Shown one piece after another: positions 31,593 to 39,014 of a stretch of 64,000 nt of DNA. The DNA is from CADCVT01 sp036389485. GTDB lineage: Bacteria; Actinomycetota; Thermoleophilia; Solirubrobacterales; Solirubrobacteraceae. The stretch lies in NCBI GenBank assembly GCA_036389485.1, contig DASVPR010000023.1, positions 124,001 to 188,000 on the forward strand, read 5' to 3'. The notes beneath the pieces were generated by a model, which was not told the origin of the DNA, searched no databases, and saw only the letters and a list, made by a program, of their open reading frames with translations. Position 1 is the first letter of the stretch. Each line of letters opens with the position of its first letter. The translations under genes were made by a program, and so were the position numbers.

Positions 31593-32052
31593 GGACGCGG
31601 GTGAGGACCGTCCGCGGCGCCGGCCGCGGCGCCTCGGCGCTGAACCCCGCATCGCGGAAGATCGCGGCGCCGGCGTCGTCGCCGGCCGCCAGATGTGCCT
31701 CGATCCGGCGCGAGCCGCGCTCGCGGGCGAGGTCGATCACGCCCTGGACGAGCGCGCGCCCGACGCCCTGGCCGCGCGCCTCCTCGCGCACGAAGAGGTC
31801 CTCGAGCAGGCAGTCGTCCGCGGCCCACCACAGCCCGTAGCGGAAGCGGACCTGCGCGACGCCCGACGGCGGGCTGTCGTCGTCGGGCGCGGCGAGCAGG
31901 AACGCGGTGTCGCGCTCCTCGATCAGCCGCTCGACGCCGGCGAGGAACGCGTTGGCCGACGGCCAGTCGAGCCCGAGGTGGTCGCGGAGCTCGACGATGA
32001 GCCGCGCGACCGCCTCTGCCTCGTGGGGCTCGGCGCGCCAGACCGAGATCAC
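31582..32052 (-). CDS. GNAT-family N-acetyltransferase
   Basis: The acetyl-CoA site is LFVREEARGQGVGRALVQGV, the Q/RxxGxG/A motif. The N-terminus VISVWRAEPHEAEAVARLIVELRDH and the C-terminal segment AGAAIFRDAGFSAEA complete a single GNAT domain of 156 residues. The GTG at 32052 overlaps the DUF4442 stop as GTGA. The acceptor (amine, peptide or antibiotic) is unknown. It converges on the oxidoreductase gene with an 11-bp overlap of coding ends. Confidence 0.85.
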   Translation of the reverse strand: MISVWRAEPHEAEAVARLIVELRDHLGLDWPSANAFLAGVERLIEERDTAFLLAAPDDDSPPSGVAQVRFRYGLWWAADDCLLEDLFVREEARGQGVGRALVQGVIDLARERGSRRIEAHLAAGDDAGAAIFRDAGFSAEAPRPAPRTVLTRVLTG

Positions 32053-32387
32053 GCGTTCCGTCGCACGTGCCAGCGGACGTTCATCTCGGGGACGGTCTCG
32101 CCCATCGCGTTCGTCAGCTGCACGCCGACGGCGAAGCGCACGACGCCGCCCTCCTCCAGCGCGGCGACGAGCTCGGCCGTGTCGGTGTCGAGCTCCGCGG
32201 TCGCGGTGATCGCCCCCTGCGCGAGCTTGCGGTAGGCGATGTCGGCGCCCTCGGCGAGCGGCGTCAGGTCGCCGAGCCGCTCGGCGAACGCGCCGACGAA
32301 CGCCGCGCCCGACGCCGCCTCGCCGGCGCTGAACAGCGCGCCGGCGTGCTGCGAGCCGACGTGGTTGCGGATCGCCTCGTAGTCCAT
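32049..32387 (-). CDS. DUF4442 / hotdog-fold thioesterase-like protein
   Basis: This 112-residue protein has a hotdog-fold pattern: a helix near GALFSAGEAASGAAFVGAFAE, then strands ADIAYRKLAQGAITATAELD and GGVVRFAVGVQLTNAMGETVPEMNVRWHVRR. It resembles the DUF4442 and PaaI-like thioesterases that act on acyl-CoA, though the usual catalytic Asp/Glu is not obvious. TAGAGT lies 8 nt before ATG 32387. It is coupled to the GNAT gene. Confidence 0.78.
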   Translation of the reverse strand: MDYEAIRNHVGSQHAGALFSAGEAASGAAFVGAFAERLGDLTPLAEGADIAYRKLAQGAITATAELDTDTAELVAALEEGGVVRFAVGVQLTNAMGETVPEMNVRWHVRRNA

Positions 32388-32395
32388 GGCGGCGG

Positions 32396-32401
32396 ACTCT
32401 A
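32396..32401 (-). promoter_or_regulatory. -10 box (TAGAGT) of the DUF4442 gene
   Basis: TAGAGT stands 8 nt before the ATG at 32387, directly next to the stop of the large exported protein gene. Confidence 0.5.
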
Positions 32402-32405
32402 TGGA

Positions 32406-34424
32406 TTACGGCGCGGGCGCCACCACCGGCACGAGCGGCTTCTCCATCGCGCGGCCGTACTGCTCGCCGGCGGTGCCCTCGCGGAAGCCCGGCAGCATCA
32501 CCATGCGCTGCTCGCCGACGATCTCGGTGGTCGGCACCGTCAGGCGGGCGTTGTCCGAGTCGGCGATCAGCAGGATGTGCAGCCCGTGGGTGCCGATCGA
32601 CCCCTGGTAGTAGCGGTCGGTGCCGTCGGGGAGCCCATCGCTCGGCGCCCAGCACTTCCGCGGCCCGCCGGTCGTCTGCGAGATGCTCGGCTCGTCGCCC
32701 GAGCGCAGGTGCATCTTCGGCCCCGGGTCGCTCCCCGTGCCGTCGTCGAAGCAGGAGTCGTCGCGGTAGTACGGCACCGCGAACGCGCCCTGCACCGCGC
32801 CGCCCGGCGACTGGGACGTCAGCTGCGCGTCGTAGCGGTCGACGATCGTGCCGTGCGGGCCGGAGACCTGCGACCACCCGAGCGTCGCCCCCGCCTCCGA
32901 GTGCGTCAGGTCCGGGAAGTCCATCGACAGGTGGTAGTTGAGGTCCTCCGGCTCCCGCGGCAGGTTGCCGGAGCAGAGCTGGAACATCCGCGCGAGCGAG
33001 CGGTACGTCTGGTCGTACTTGCTCGTCGAGCTGGAGTCGTACTTCGGCTGGCACGGGTCGTCGAAGTTGCCCATGACCTCGTCGTTGACGCCGTCGACGT
33101 CCACGCCCGCGGGCTTGCGCGAGTTGTAGTACCTGGTCACGCGGCCGGCGTTGAAGTCCCACTGGGCGTAGATGCCGTCCAGCGGCGGGATGACGTGCAC
33201 GCGCAGATACGTCTTCTGGCGCATCTCGCGGCGGTAGAAGGTCTCGCGGCGGATCACGTTGGTGCCCGAGTCCGCCCCCCACGTCTCGCGGATCGCGCGC
33301 ACCGGGCCGACCTTCTCGCCGAGCAGGGTCGACGAGCCGCCCCAGTTGGTGTCCTCCTCCTCGAAGCCGCAGCACGGCGTGCGCGAGCCGGGGTCCTGCG
33401 CGAAGGCGCGCGCCTTCCAGCGGTCGACGAGGTCGGGGCCGTAGGTCCTGCCGCCGTCCGGCGAGATCTCGACCTTCGTCATCAGCCAGCGGCCGTCGTA
33501 CCGGAAGCGGTAGCGGTCGGTGGTGATGGTGGCGTAGTCGCGCGGGCGCCGGCGGCCGATGCGGCCGGTCGGGTTGCCGTCGGCGTCGCAGGTCATCCCG
33601 GTCGGCGCGTTGCCGTAGTCGCTGTAGCTCGACTGCGAGAACTCGTAGAAGTCCGCGTTGGCGTCGCGCTGGTACTTCACGTAGCCGTTGCTGCCGTCGA
33701 AGGCCGGCTTGCGCGTGCCGTCGGTGCGGCCGATGTAGAGGTACTTCGGGTTGCGGTCGCCGCCGCCGGCGATGCCGCTCGGGTCGCCGAGCACGACGAC
33801 CTTCAGGTCCTTGACCCCGGGCGGCCGCGCACCGCCGCCGGGAGCCGCCGGGCCGCCGTCGGAGGCCATGAACACGACCTCGTCGTTGGTGTCCAGGCCG
33901 GGGACGGGATCGGTCGCGACCGGCGAGTCGGGCTTGGCGAGGCACGGGTTGCTCGGGTCCTCGGCGCGCCAGCGGAAGCCCTCGCGGTCGAACGCGTACG
34001 TCGTGTGCTGGTCCTGCCCGGAGTAGGGCGCGAAGCCGGAGGCGCTGTTGTCGAGGTAGCGCGTGAACTGCTCGTCGACCTGGATCGGGACCTCCTGCCA
34101 GCGGCCGGTGAAGCCGCCAGTCCAGCGGAACGCGACGATGCGGTCGGTGGGCGTGCCGGCGCCGGCGGCGTCGCCGGTGTCGACCTCGGGCTCGGAGTAG
34201 TTGTTGTGGCAGCCGTCGCCGGCGAGCGCGGAGCCGCACTCCGGCATGTCCATGAGCGGCAGCTTCACTGTCTGGTTGGCGGGCACCGCCCAGTCGGCGA
34301 GGTCCTTGCCCGTGAGGATCACCGGCTCGGTGTCGCGCGCCGCGGGCACGCTTATGTCGGTCGCCTCGGCGGCGGGCGCGATGAGCAGCAGGGCGGTCAG
34401 GGTGGGAAGGGCGATCCGTCGCAT
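32406..34424 (-). CDS. Large exported protein of unknown function (672 residues)
   Basis: A signal peptide (MRRIALPTLTALLLIAPAAEA) precedes a protein with many aromatic residues, Asp and Cys pairs, including ECGSALAGDGCHNN and SRTPCCGFEEED. Sequence features suggest beta-rich, disulphide-bonded domains. Recurrent phrases such as DRIVAFRWTGGFTGRWQEVPIQVDEQ and DTNDEVVFMASDGG recall exported actinobacterial proteins of unknown role. No catalytic motif is recognised, and no membrane span follows the signal peptide. Clear promoter or ribosome signals are not seen before ATG 34424; the divergent methyltransferase-like gene begins 54 bp away. Confidence 0.72.
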   Translation of the reverse strand: MRRIALPTLTALLLIAPAAEATDISVPAARDTEPVILTGKDLADWAVPANQTVKLPLMDMPECGSALAGDGCHNNYSEPEVDTGDAAGAGTPTDRIVAFRWTGGFTGRWQEVPIQVDEQFTRYLDNSASGFAPYSGQDQHTTYAFDREGFRWRAEDPSNPCLAKPDSPVATDPVPGLDTNDEVVFMASDGGPAAPGGGARPPGVKDLKVVVLGDPSGIAGGGDRNPKYLYIGRTDGTRKPAFDGSNGYVKYQRDANADFYEFSQSSYSDYGNAPTGMTCDADGNPTGRIGRRRPRDYATITTDRYRFRYDGRWLMTKVEISPDGGRTYGPDLVDRWKARAFAQDPGSRTPCCGFEEEDTNWGGSSTLLGEKVGPVRAIRETWGADSGTNVIRRETFYRREMRQKTYLRVHVIPPLDGIYAQWDFNAGRVTRYYNSRKPAGVDVDGVNDEVMGNFDDPCQPKYDSSSTSKYDQTYRSLARMFQLCSGNLPREPEDLNYHLSMDFPDLTHSEAGATLGWSQVSGPHGTIVDRYDAQLTSQSPGGAVQGAFAVPYYRDDSCFDDGTGSDPGPKMHLRSGDEPSISQTTGGPRKCWAPSDGLPDGTDRYYQGSIGTHGLHILLIADSDNARLTVPTTEIVGEQRMVMLPGFREGTAGEQYGRAMEKPLVPVVAPAP

Positions 34425-34464
34425 ATGGAGTCGAACGTGAACGGCGCCGTTTTCTTGCGGGAAC

Positions 34465-34470
34465 TAGATT
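34465..34470 (+). promoter_or_regulatory. -10 box (TAGATT) of the methyltransferase-VOC-MerB operon
   Basis: TAGATT lies 7 nt before the GTG at 34478. This geometry decides the start: the TTG at 34469 would overlap the box. Confidence 0.5.
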
Positions 34471-34477
34471 GGCCTCC

Positions 34478-35176
34478 GTGCTTCCCCAGGCCGTCGAGCG
34501 GATCCGCACCGTCCTCTCCGGCGACGAGGAGGTCCTCCAGGTCGGCGGGCTGGAGCAGCCGTTCGGGCGCGCGAACTGGGTCATCGACGCCGGGCCGTAC
34601 GAGGAGCGCGGGGTCGCGGAGGGGCGGGAGCGGTTCTCGCGGCGGACGTGGCTGGTGCGCGACGCCTGCGCCCGCGAGCCGTGGCCGTTCGACGACGGGC
34701 GCTTCGCGTTCGCGGTCTGCACGACACTCGCGTCGCTGCGCGACCCGGTGGGCGTGTGCGTCGAGCTGTCGCGCGTCGCGCGCGCGGGTTACGTGGAGGT
34801 GCCGTCGATCGAGGCCGAGCTGGCCGGCGGGGAGGCGCGGTGGCTGTGCGACGTCGACCACGGGGAGCTCGTCTTCGTCCACAAGAGCGTCGCGGTCGCG
34901 GGCGATCCGCGGACCCGCGTGCCACCGCGCTGGCACGCGAAGCTCAGCGCCGCCGACCGCGTCCACGGGCTGTTCTGGGAGGACCGCCTGCCCGCCCGCG
35001 AGCAGGTCGTCCCGTCGGCCGAGCTGATCGACGAGCTCGCGGAGCGCCTGCGACGGCGCTTCGAGCCGAGCGCGGCGGAGGTCGCCGTGGCCGAGGCGCG
35101 CGTCCGCATCGGCACGCTCGCGGGCGACGCCCTCGCACGTGGGCTCGACGCGATCCGGGGTAGGACGAACTCGTGA
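34478..35176 (+). CDS. SAM-dependent methyltransferase-like protein
   Basis: The 232-residue protein has a degenerate class I methyltransferase core. WPFDDGRFAFAVCTTLASLRDPVGVCVELSRVARAGYVEVPS matches the motif II/III region of type-11 enzymes. The N-terminal glycine loop is replaced by VIDAGPYEERG, so SAM binding is uncertain. The C-terminal helical region (RRFEPSAAEVAVAEARVRIG) is not recognised. It is first in an operon with a VOC protein and the MerB-like gene, each joined by GTGA. Confidence 0.6.
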   Translation: MLPQAVERIRTVLSGDEEVLQVGGLEQPFGRANWVIDAGPYEERGVAEGRERFSRRTWLVRDACAREPWPFDDGRFAFAVCTTLASLRDPVGVCVELSRVARAGYVEVPSIEAELAGGEARWLCDVDHGELVFVHKSVAVAGDPRTRVPPRWHAKLSAADRVHGLFWEDRLPAREQVVPSAELIDELAERLRRRFEPSAAEVAVAEARVRIGTLAGDALARGLDAIRGRTNS

Positions 35177-35898
35177 TCACCGGCGTGAAGCGCGTCCACC
35201 TGCGCGTCGACGACCTCGACCCCGCCGTCCACTTCTACCGCAGCGTCGTCGGCCTCGACACGTCCGGCGACGGCGCGCTCGGCGCGCCGGACGGGACCGA
35301 GCTGCTGAGGCTGAGTGCGGACGGCGTCACGTCCCGCGCCCCGCGCCGCGCCGCCGGCCTGTTCCACACCGCGTTCCGCTTCCCCACGCGCGCGGATCTC
35401 GCCGCCGCGCTGCGCCGCGCCGCCCCGTATCTGACCGGCGCGTCGGACCACGGCGTCAGCGAGGCCCTCTACCTCGACGACCCCGCGGGCAACGGGGTCG
35501 AGCTGTACTGGGACCGGCCGCGGGACGTCTGGCCCGACGACATGTTCACCGAGCCGCTCGACCTCCAGGAGCTCGCGGCCGCGGGGGAGCCCGCGCCGCG
35601 CGCGCCGGAGGGGACGGACGTCGGGCACGTGCACCTGAAGGTGTCGGACCTCCCGCGCGCCGAGGAGTTCTACGTCGGCGCGCTCGGCTTCGACGTGATG
35701 CACCGCTACGGCACCGACGCGTCGTTCGTCGCGACCGGCGGCTACCACCACCACGTCGGGCTGAACACGTGGCTGTCGCGCGGCGCCGCGGCCGGCCCGC
35801 GCGACGCCGCCGGCCTCGAGCGGGTCGTGTTCGCCACCGACGGCGAGGCGCGCGAGACCGTGGACCCCGACGGGATCCCGATCGCCCTCGAGCCGTGA
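35173..35898 (+). CDS. Two-module VOC protein, catechol-2,3-dioxygenase-like
   Basis: Two VOC modules are fused (residues about 1-115 and 145-241). Metal-ligand candidates are HLRVDDL, FHTAFRFP, GVELYWDRP in the first, and VHLKVSDL, HVGLNTW in the second. The DDPAGNGVELYWDRP phrase is typical of extradiol-dioxygenase-like VOC proteins related to CatE. It would cleave or rearrange an aromatic or thiol-linked substrate with a divalent metal. GTG 35173 overlaps the methyltransferase stop; its own stop overlaps the MerB-like gene. Confidence 0.83.
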   Translation: MITGVKRVHLRVDDLDPAVHFYRSVVGLDTSGDGALGAPDGTELLRLSADGVTSRAPRRAAGLFHTAFRFPTRADLAAALRRAAPYLTGASDHGVSEALYLDDPAGNGVELYWDRPRDVWPDDMFTEPLDLQELAAAGEPAPRAPEGTDVGHVHLKVSDLPRAEEFYVGALGFDVMHRYGTDASFVATGGYHHHVGLNTWLSRGAAAGPRDAAGLERVVFATDGEARETVDPDGIPIALEP

Positions 35899-36464
35899 CC
35901 GAGGAGCAGCTCGCCCTCCGCGCGCGGATCTTCGCCGGCTTCGCGGAGACGGCCGCGCCGCCGGACCTCCCGGACACGCCCGACCTCCGCGCGCTCGCCG
36001 ATCAGCACGTGGTCGTGCTCGACGAGGCCGGGAGGATCGCGGCGGCGCACCCGTTCGCCGCGGAGGGGCCCCACACCACCACCGTCCGCGCCGGCGACCG
36101 TGCGTGGTTCGGCAGCTGCGCGTGGGACGGGCTCGGCATCGCCGCGGCGCTCGGCCTCGAGGGCGCTCACGTCGTGGACGCGGGCGGCGTCGACGCCCAC
36201 GAAGCCGCGTTCTTCCACGTCGCGGTCCCGGCTCGCCAGTGGTGGGACGACATCGCGTTCACCTGAGCGACGATGAGGCTCTTCCGGTCGGAGGAGGAGA
36301 TCCCGGAGGGCGGCGCCGCCGTCCCGATTGCGACGCTCCGCGAGCTGGCCACGCGCTGGTACGGCGACCGCCTCGGTCCCGCATGGCGCCCGCGCACGCG
36401 CGAGCAGTCGCAGCGGATCCTCGACGACGTCGGGCTGCGCGGCGACTTCTGGCGGCTGCCGTGA
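35895..36464 (+). CDS. MerB-like organomercurial lyase homologue with in-frame TGA (predicted selenocysteine 124)
   Basis: Two reading segments in the same frame make one gene. The first (GTG 35895) runs to TGA 36264-36266 and includes FGSCAWDGLGIA, which matches MerB Cys96 and Asp99 of the C-x-x-D pair. The second continues ATMRLFRSEEEI...ATRWYGDRLGPAWRPRT...GLRGDFWRLP, the family's usual C-terminal part, to TGA 36464. The interrupting TGA falls where MerB has its second catalytic cysteine pair (FCC, Cys159/160). A hairpin with a GGUC loop follows. If TGA is read as Sec, the product is 189 residues with Sec124. The mid-region zinc/cysteine segment of MerB is shortened. Alternatives: a nonsense mutation, or a truncated 123-residue protein plus a 63-residue orphan. 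It ends an operon with a methyltransferase-like and a VOC gene. Confidence 0.68.
36279..36296 (+). promoter_or_regulatory. Candidate bacterial SECIS hairpin
   Basis: CTCTTCC (36279-36285) pairs with GGAGGAG (36290-36296) in a 7-bp stem with one G-U, closing a GGTC loop at 36286-36289. The loop begins 19 nt after the in-frame TGA. As I recall, the fdhF element of E. coli places GGUC about 18 nt after its UGA. A caveat is that LFRSEE codons in high-GC DNA can give this hairpin by chance. Confidence 0.6.
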
Positions 36465-36491
36465 ACCGCGTCGCCGGCCGGACGCACCGGG

Positions 36492-37154
36492 TCAGGCGGA
36501 CCGCGGTGGCGCGGAGGATCTGAGCGCCGCCGCAACCGCGATCCCGCCCGCCAGCAGCACCGCCGATGCGATGACGAAGTACACGTTGGACGGGATCGAC
36601 GTCTCGAGGCCGACCATGAGGACGCCGAGGCCGAGCAGCGCGCCCGCCCAGGCCGGCACGACCCGCGCGCGGACAGCGGCGGCCGCGAGGACGATCATCC
36701 CGAGGATCCAGAAGACGCCGGTCAGGTAGTACGGCAGGCCCCACTCCGAGCCCTGGAGGTCGTGGAGGACGAGCTCGGCGGCCTGCTTGCCCGCCGCGTC
36801 GGAGCGCGCCCACACCTCGCCGGTCACGCCCCACGCGAAGCCGTCGAGGGTCAGCGCGCCGCCCAAGCCGACCAGGCCGATGAGCCCCAGCGCGCCGCCG
36901 GCGACGCCCGCGCGCGCGTTGCCGCTGCGCACGACGATCGCCGCGAGCCCGACGACGGCCGCCACGAAGACGAGGATCGCGAGCAGCGTGACGACGTGCG
37001 CGGCCTGCCAGCGGTCGTACGCGTCGGCGATCTTCGCGAGCTGCTCGCGCTCGTGGTCGGCCCCGTACTCCTTGGGGTGGACGAGGTTGGAGAGGAGGAA
37101 GAGCGCGGGCGCGAGGACCAGGGCGGCGGCGGCGATCCGGCGCTCGTCGCGCAC
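36492..37154 (-). CDS. Multi-span membrane protein of unknown function
   Basis: This 220-residue protein has about six hydrophobic segments (near residues 6-22, 53-76, 83-108, 138-160, 163-180 and 190-210). The family is not recognised; a DUF4386-type membrane protein is possible. GTG 37154 overlaps the stop TAG of the biotin carboxylase gene by one base (TAGTG), so it is likely co-transcribed with it. The extracytoplasmic loop includes VHPKEYGADHEREQLAK. Confidence 0.65.
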   Translation of the reverse strand: MRDERRIAAAALVLAPALFLLSNLVHPKEYGADHEREQLAKIADAYDRWQAAHVVTLLAILVFVAAVVGLAAIVVRSGNARAGVAGGALGLIGLVGLGGALTLDGFAWGVTGEVWARSDAAGKQAAELVLHDLQGSEWGLPYYLTGVFWILGMIVLAAAAVRARVVPAWAGALLGLGVLMVGLETSIPSNVYFVIASAVLLAGGIAVAAALRSSAPPRSA

Positions 37155-38950
37155 TACCCGGCGCCGTTCGCGCTCGCGCCGTCCGAGGTGATGATCGCCA
37201 GCGTGTCCCCGGCGGCCACCGACCCGCCCTCCTTGATGGGCAGCTCGGCGATGACCCCCGCCTTGTGGGCGGTGATCTCGTTCTCCATCTTCATCGCCTC
37301 GATGATCGTGACGAGCTGGCCCTCTTCGACCTTCTGGCCCGGCTCGACCAGGACCTTCCACACGTTGCCCTGCAGCGGCGACTCCAGCTTGTCGCCGCCG
37401 CCTCCGCCGCCGCCGGACTTCCGTTCGCCGCGGGTCGGCCGCGGGCGGGCGGCCGGCGCGGCGGCGGCCGGGGCCGCCACGGGCGCGACCGGCGCGCCGA
37501 TGACCTTCACGTCGAACCGCTTCCCGCTGACCTCGACGAGGTAGGAGTGCTCCACCTTCTCGGGCTCGCCGTCGGCGGGCTTCTCGACCTTCGGGAAGGC
37601 GAGCTGCTTGAGCCACGCCCGGTCCTCGATCAGGTCGCGCCCGGTCTCGCCCTTCGCCCACTGCTCGGAGGCGAGCATCGCCTTGTGGAACGGGATCAGG
37701 GTCTTCAGCCCCTCGATCTCGTACTCGTCCAGCGCCCGGAGCATCCGCGCGGTCGCGCGCTCGCGGTCGGTGTCCCACACGATCAGCTTCGCGACCATCG
37801 GGTCGTACATCGGCGAGACCTCGCCGCCCTCGCCGACGCCGCTGTCGACGCGCACGCCGGGGCCGGTCGGCTCGCGGTAGCGGCCGATCCTCCCGGGGGC
37901 GGGGGCGAAGTTCTTGGACGCGTCCTCGGCATTAATGCGGCACTCGATCGCGTGCCCGCGCAGCTCGACGTCCTCCTGCCTGACGGACAGAGGCTCCCCC
38001 GCCGCGGCCAGGATCCCCTCGCGCACGATGTCGATGCCCGTCACCAGCTCGGTGACCGGGTGCTCGACCTGCACGCGGGTGTTCATCTCCAGGAAGAAGT
38101 ACTCGCCGTCCTGCAGCAGGCCCTCGATCGTGCCGGCGCCGCGGTAGTCGACGGCCTTCGCCGCGTCGGTGGCGACCTTGCCGATCCGCTCGCGCAGCTC
38201 CTCGTCGACCGCCGGCGCGGGGGCTTCCTCGATGAGCTTCTGGTGGCGGCGCTGGATCGAGCAGTCGCGCTCGCCGAGGTGGATGACGTTGCCGTGGGAG
38301 TCGGCGAGCACCTGGACCTCGACGTGCCGCGGGTCCGGCAGGTAGCGCTCCAGGTAGACGGTGGGGTCGGAGAAGAACTTCTCGCCCTCGCGCGCGGCGC
38401 CCTCGAACGCGGCCTGCAGGTCCTTCTCCTCCAGCGCGACCCGGAAGCCCTTGCCGCCGCCGCCGCCCGCCGCCTTGACCGCGACGGGGAAGCCGATGTC
38501 GTCCTTGGCGATCTTCATCGCCGTCTCGACGTCGGGCACCGGGTCGGTGGTGCCAGGCACGATCGGCACGCCCGCTGCCTTCATCAGCTCCCGCGCGCGG
38601 GTCTTCGAGCCCATCGCCTCGATCGCCGACGCCGGCGGCCCGATGAACGTGACCCCCTCCTCCTCGAGCCGCTGCACGAAGGGCGCGTTCTCGGCGAGGA
38701 AGCCGTAGCCGGGGTGGACCGCTTCCGCGCCCGACTCGCGGACAACACTCAAGATCTTGTCGACGTTGAGGTAGCTCTCGGCCGCCGTGGGCCCGCCCAG
38801 CAGGTACGCCTCGTCCGCCCGCAGGACGTGCAGCGCGTCCCGGTCGAGCTCCGAGTAGACGGCCACCGACGCGACGCCCAGCTCGTCGAGCGCGCGGATG
38901 ATGCGGATGGCGATCTCGCCACGGTTCGCGACCAGGACCTTCGTGAACAC
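37154..38950 (-). CDS. Acyl-CoA carboxylase alpha chain: biotin carboxylase fused to biotin carrier
   Basis: It carboxylates biotin with bicarbonate and ATP, for transfer to acetyl- or propionyl-CoA. The biotin carboxylase part (residues 1-445) shows FTKVLVANRGEIAIRIIRA, KAAGGGGGKGFRV (ATP loop), RDCSIQRRHQKLIEEAPAP and EMNTRVQVEHPVTE. A spacer of Ala/Pro-rich and poly-Gly (GGGGGGGG) leads to the biotinyl domain with EAMKMENEI, whose Lys receives biotin. At 598 residues the chain is typical of actinobacterial AccA/PccA. The GTG at 38950 begins the conserved first strand; the frame to 39112 adds unrelated residues. TAGGAT is 8 nt upstream. Confidence 0.94.
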   Translation of the reverse strand: MFTKVLVANRGEIAIRIIRALDELGVASVAVYSELDRDALHVLRADEAYLLGGPTAAESYLNVDKILSVVRESGAEAVHPGYGFLAENAPFVQRLEEEGVTFIGPPASAIEAMGSKTRARELMKAAGVPIVPGTTDPVPDVETAMKIAKDDIGFPVAVKAAGGGGGKGFRVALEEKDLQAAFEGAAREGEKFFSDPTVYLERYLPDPRHVEVQVLADSHGNVIHLGERDCSIQRRHQKLIEEAPAPAVDEELRERIGKVATDAAKAVDYRGAGTIEGLLQDGEYFFLEMNTRVQVEHPVTELVTGIDIVREGILAAAGEPLSVRQEDVELRGHAIECRINAEDASKNFAPAPGRIGRYREPTGPGVRVDSGVGEGGEVSPMYDPMVAKLIVWDTDRERATARMLRALDEYEIEGLKTLIPFHKAMLASEQWAKGETGRDLIEDRAWLKQLAFPKVEKPADGEPEKVEHSYLVEVSGKRFDVKVIGAPVAPVAAPAAAAPAARPRPTRGERKSGGGGGGGDKLESPLQGNVWKVLVEPGQKVEEGQLVTIIEAMKMENEITAHKAGVIAELPIKEGGSVAAGDTLAIITSDGASANGAG

Positions 38951-38958
38951 GGCGGGGC

Positions 38959-38964
38959 ATCCTA
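38959..38964 (-). promoter_or_regulatory. -10 box (TAGGAT) of the biotin carboxylase gene
   Basis: TAGGAT lies 8 nt before the GTG at 38950 and supports that start over the upstream open frame. Confidence 0.55.
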
Positions 38965-39014
38965 GTGCCCGCCGAAAGCGCAAGTTGTCTCGACGCGCTG
39001 CGTTTGCGCCTCGT

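Noticed and set aside
36273..36464. Independent 63-residue gene from ATG 36273
   Set aside because: No ribosome site or -10 box precedes it, it is in frame with the MerB-like gene, and its sequence is that family's C-terminal part.
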